Part shown: positions 61,335-64,000 of the stretch, piece by piece
Numbering within the stretch: position 1 is the first letter of the stretch
How the letters are laid out: the number at the start of each line of letters is the position of its first letter
NCBI GenBank assembly: GCA_032433765.1
Contig: JAVIAB010000049.1
Location: forward strand, 18,399,768-18,463,767
Origin: Megaustenia siamemsis
Taxonomy: Eukaryota; Mollusca; Gastropoda; Stylommatophora; Ariophantidae
Length of the DNA stretch: 64,000 bases
Direction of reading: 5' to 3'
The notes under the pieces: generated by a model
Database searches by the model: none
What the model was told of the DNA's origin: nothing
The model's input: the letters and a program-made list of their open reading frames with translations, nothing else
Made by a program: the position numbers and the translations under genes

Positions 61335-64000
61335 ACTGAAGAAGAAGAGGAAGAAGAAAGTAGGAAGAAGATGGGAGTAGAAAACGAAGAAGAAGAAGGA
61401 GTAGAAGACGAAGTACAAGAACAAGGGAGTAGAAGACGAAGAAGAAGAAGGAGTAGAAGACGAAGTACAAGAACAAGGGAGTAGAAGACGAAGGAGAAGA
61501 AGGAGTAGAAGACGAAGAAGAAGAAGGAGTAGAAGACGAAGAAGAAGAAGGAGTAGAAGACGAAGAAGAAAAGAAGGGAGTAGAAGAAGGGAGAAGAAGA
61601 TGGGAGAAGAAGAAGGGAGAAGAAGAAGGGAGAAGAAGATGGGAGAAGAAGAAGGGAGAAGAAGATGGGAGAAGAAGATGGGAGAAGAAGATGGGAGAAG
61701 AAGAAGGGAGAAGAAGATGGGAGAAGAAGATGGGAGAAGAAGATGGGAGAAGAAGATGGGAGAAGAAGAAGGGAGAAGAAGATGGGAGAAGAAGATGGGA
61801 GAAGAAGATAGGAGAAGAAGAAGGGAGAAGAAGAAGGGAGAAGAAGATGGGAGAAGAAGGGAGAAGAAGAAGGGAGAAGAAGAAGGGAGAAGAAGAAGGG
61901 GAAGAAGATGGGAGAAGAAGATGGGAGAAGAAGAAGGGAGAAGAAGAAGGGAGAAGAAGATGGGAGAAGAAGAAGGGAGAAGAAGATGGGAGAAGAAGAA
62001 GGGAGAAGAAGATGGAGAAGAAGAAGGGAGAAGAAGAAGGGAGAAGAAGATGGGAGAAGAAGAAGGGAGAAGAAGATGGGAGAAGAAGATGGGAGAAGAA
62101 GAAGGGAGAAGAAGATGGGAGAAGAAGAAGGGAGAAGAAGAAGGGAGAAGAAGATGGGAGAAGAAGAAGGGAGAAGAAGATGGGAGAAGAAGATGGGAGA
62201 AGAAGATGGGAGAAGAAGATGGGAGAAGAAGAAGGGAGAAGAAGAAGGGAGAAGAAGAAGGGAGAAGAAGATGGGAGAAGAAGATGGGAGAAGAAGAAGG
62301 GAGAAGAAGATGGGAGAAGAAGAAGGGAGAAGAAGAAGGGAGAAGAAGAAGGAAGAAGAAGAAGGGAGAAGAAGATGGGAGAAGAAGATGGGAGAAGAAG
62401 ATGGGAGAAGAAGAAGGGAGAAGAAGATGGGAGAAGAAGATGGGAGAAGAAGATGGGAGAAGAAGAAGGGAGAAGAAGATGGGAGAAGAAGAAGGGAGAA
62501 GAAGAAGGGAGAAGAAGATGGGAGAAGAAGAAGAAGAAGAAGAAGGAGTAGAAGACGAAGAAGAAGAAGGAGTAGAAGACGAAGAAGAAGAAGGAGTAGA
62601 AGACGAAGAAGAAAAGAAGGGAGTAGAAGAAGGGAGAAGAAGATGGGAGAAGAAGAAGGGAGAAGAAGAAGGGAGAAGAAGATGGGAGAAGAAGAAGGGA
62701 GAAGAAGATGGGAGAAGAAGAAGGGAGAAGAAGATGGGAGAAGAAGAAGGGAGAAGAAGAAGGGAGAAGAAGATGGGAGAAGAAGAAGGGAGAAGAAGAT
62801 GGGAGAAGAAGATGGGAGAAGAAGATGGGAGAAGAAGAAGGGAGAAGAAGAAGGGAGAAGAAGATGGGAGAAGAAGATGGGAGAAGAAGAAGGGAGAAGA
62901 AGATGGGAGAAGAAGAAGGGAGAAGAAGAAGGGAGAAGAAGAAGGGAGAAGAAGAAAGGAGAAGAAGAAGGGAGAAGAAGAAGGGAGAAGAAGATGGGAG
63001 AAGAAGATGGGAGAAGAAGATGGGAGAAGAAGAAGGGAGAAGAAGAAGGGAGAAGAAGAAGGGAGAAGAAGATGGGAGAAGAAGATGGGAGAAGAAGAAG
63101 GGAGAAGAAGAAGGGAGAAGAAGAAGGGAGAAGAAGAAGGGAGAAGAAGATGGGAGAAGAAGAAGAAGGGAGAAGAAGAAGGGAGAAGAAGAAGAGAGAA
63201 GAAGAAGGGAGAAGAAAATGGGAGAAGAAGAAGGAAGAAGAAGAAGGGAGAAGAAGGGAGAAGAAGATGGGAGAAGAAGAAGAAGAAGAAGAAGAAGAAG
63301 AAGGGAGAAGAAGAAGGGAGAAGAAGATGGGAGAAGAAGATGGGAGAAGAAGAAGGGAGAAGAAGAAGGGAGAAGAAGAAGGGAGAAGAAGAAGAAGAAG
63401 AAGGGAGAAGAAGAAGGGAGAAGAAGAAGGGAGAAGAAGATGGGAGAAGAAGAAGGGAGAAGAAGAAGGGAGAAGAAGAAGGGAGAAGAAGAAGGAGAAG
63501 AAGAAGGGAGAAGAAGAAGAAGAAGAAGAGAGAAGAAGAAGGAAGAAGAAGAAGGGAGAAGAAGAAGGGAGAAGAAGAAGGGAGACGAAGAAGGGAGAAG
63601 AAGAAGAAGAAGGGAGAAGAAGAAGGAAGAAGAAGAAGGGAGAAGAAGAAGGGAGAAGAAGAAGGGAGAAGAAGAAGGGAGAAGAAGAAGGGAGAAGAAG
63701 ATGGGAGAAGAAGAAGAAGAAGAAGGGAGAAGAAGAAGAAGAAGAAGAAGAAGAAGAAGAAGAAGGGAGAAGAAGAAGAAGAAAAAGAAGGGAGAAGAAG
63801 AAGAAGAAGGAGAAGAAGAAGGGAGAAGAAGAAGGGAGAAGAAGAAGAAGAAGAAGAAGGGAGAAGAAGAAGGGAGAAGAAGAAGAAGAAGAGAGAAGAA
63901 GAAGGGAGAAGAAAAAGAAGTAGAAGAAGGGAGAAGAAGAAGAAGAAGGGAGAAGAAGAAGGGAGAAGAAGAAGGGAGAAGAAGAAGGGAGAAGAAGAAG
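61335..64000. repeat. Polypurine array, 13-bp unit GGGAGAAGAAGAW
   Basis: Left part (61335-61600 and 62525-62630) has GGAGTAGAAGACGAAGAAGA units; the rest is a 13-bp unit ending AGAT or AGAA. Runs off the right edge. As A+G lacks nearly all stops, frames of up to 671 codons occur; they are not genes. Confidence 0.95.

Noticed and set aside
61691..63923. ORFs of 286 and 671 codons rich in Gly, Glu, Arg and Lys.
   Set aside because: They are translations of a stop-free 13-bp purine array in different frames; no start context, domain or splice structure.

Overview
The window is animal genomic DNA: a repeat-choked stretch of a large gene, not bacterial or viral sequence. The case for a metazoan is nine short minus-strand exons with GT-AG borders encoding filamin-type immunoglobulin repeats, many 5'-truncated non-LTR retrotransposons (LINEs), tRNA-derived SINEs with target-site duplications (TSDs), and kilobases of minisatellite. 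The mix of elements suggests an invertebrate, but the species cannot be fixed from the sequence alone.

The only convincing host gene is a filamin-like gene read right to left. In transcript order its exons are 55062-54841, (candidate microexon 52614-52564), 48502-48308, 44356-44239, 34698-34567, 22174-21998, 19155-19054, 14723-14604 and 11305-11132. Splice phases agree at every join. The first exons encode a Ser-rich, low-complexity linker; the rest encode about three and a half filamin repeats. About 1.24 kb of coding sequence is spread over 44 kb. One stretch of about 40 residues seems to be missing between the exons at 19.1 and 14.7 kb. The 5' end lies to the right of the identified exons or begins in the first one; the 3' end lies beyond the left edge.

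The introns hold three things. (1) Tandem arrays: 5-bp GATAA at 1.0 and 7.4 kb, 61-bp at 3.1-7.2, 38-bp at 12.6-13.9, 75-bp plus 14-bp at 10.4-11.0 and 14.7-16.0, AT-rich at 19.3-20.3, 20-bp at 20.6-21.0, 31-bp at 22.4-23.1, 23-bp at 25.5-27.5, 9-bp at 29.6, 69-bp at 33.5-34.5, 54-bp at 40.4-40.9, 25-bp at 41.6-44.2, 24-bp at 44.5-47.0, 36-bp at 48.5-50.1, 62-bp at 50.6-52.5, and polypurine at 52.6-54.7 and 61.3-64.0. (2) LINE tails of about nine families, named here LINE-A to LINE-J, mostly the C-terminal end of the reverse-transcriptase protein, often nested in one another. (3) SINE-like elements: a tRNA-headed family with a T-rich tail (SINE-T, about 14 copies), a second tRNA-headed family (SINE-2), SINE-3 that shares its 3' end with LINE-F, and a repeated unit called element R.

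Most notable: two different minisatellites (38 bp and 31 bp) are tandem copies of the last codons of two LINE families, at the same place in the protein; SINE-3 and LINE-F share a 3' end; a 1.3-kb plus-strand block at 45.2-46.5 kb carries a twice-repeated Cys-rich ORF that becomes continuous once a SINE-3 insertion is removed, and runs into element R; and each unit of the 62-bp array carries a perfect CAG|GTAAGT donor-like site. The very long ORFs in this window (up to 671 codons) are artefacts of stop-free tandem arrays. No RNA gene, CRISPR array or intact mobile element was found.
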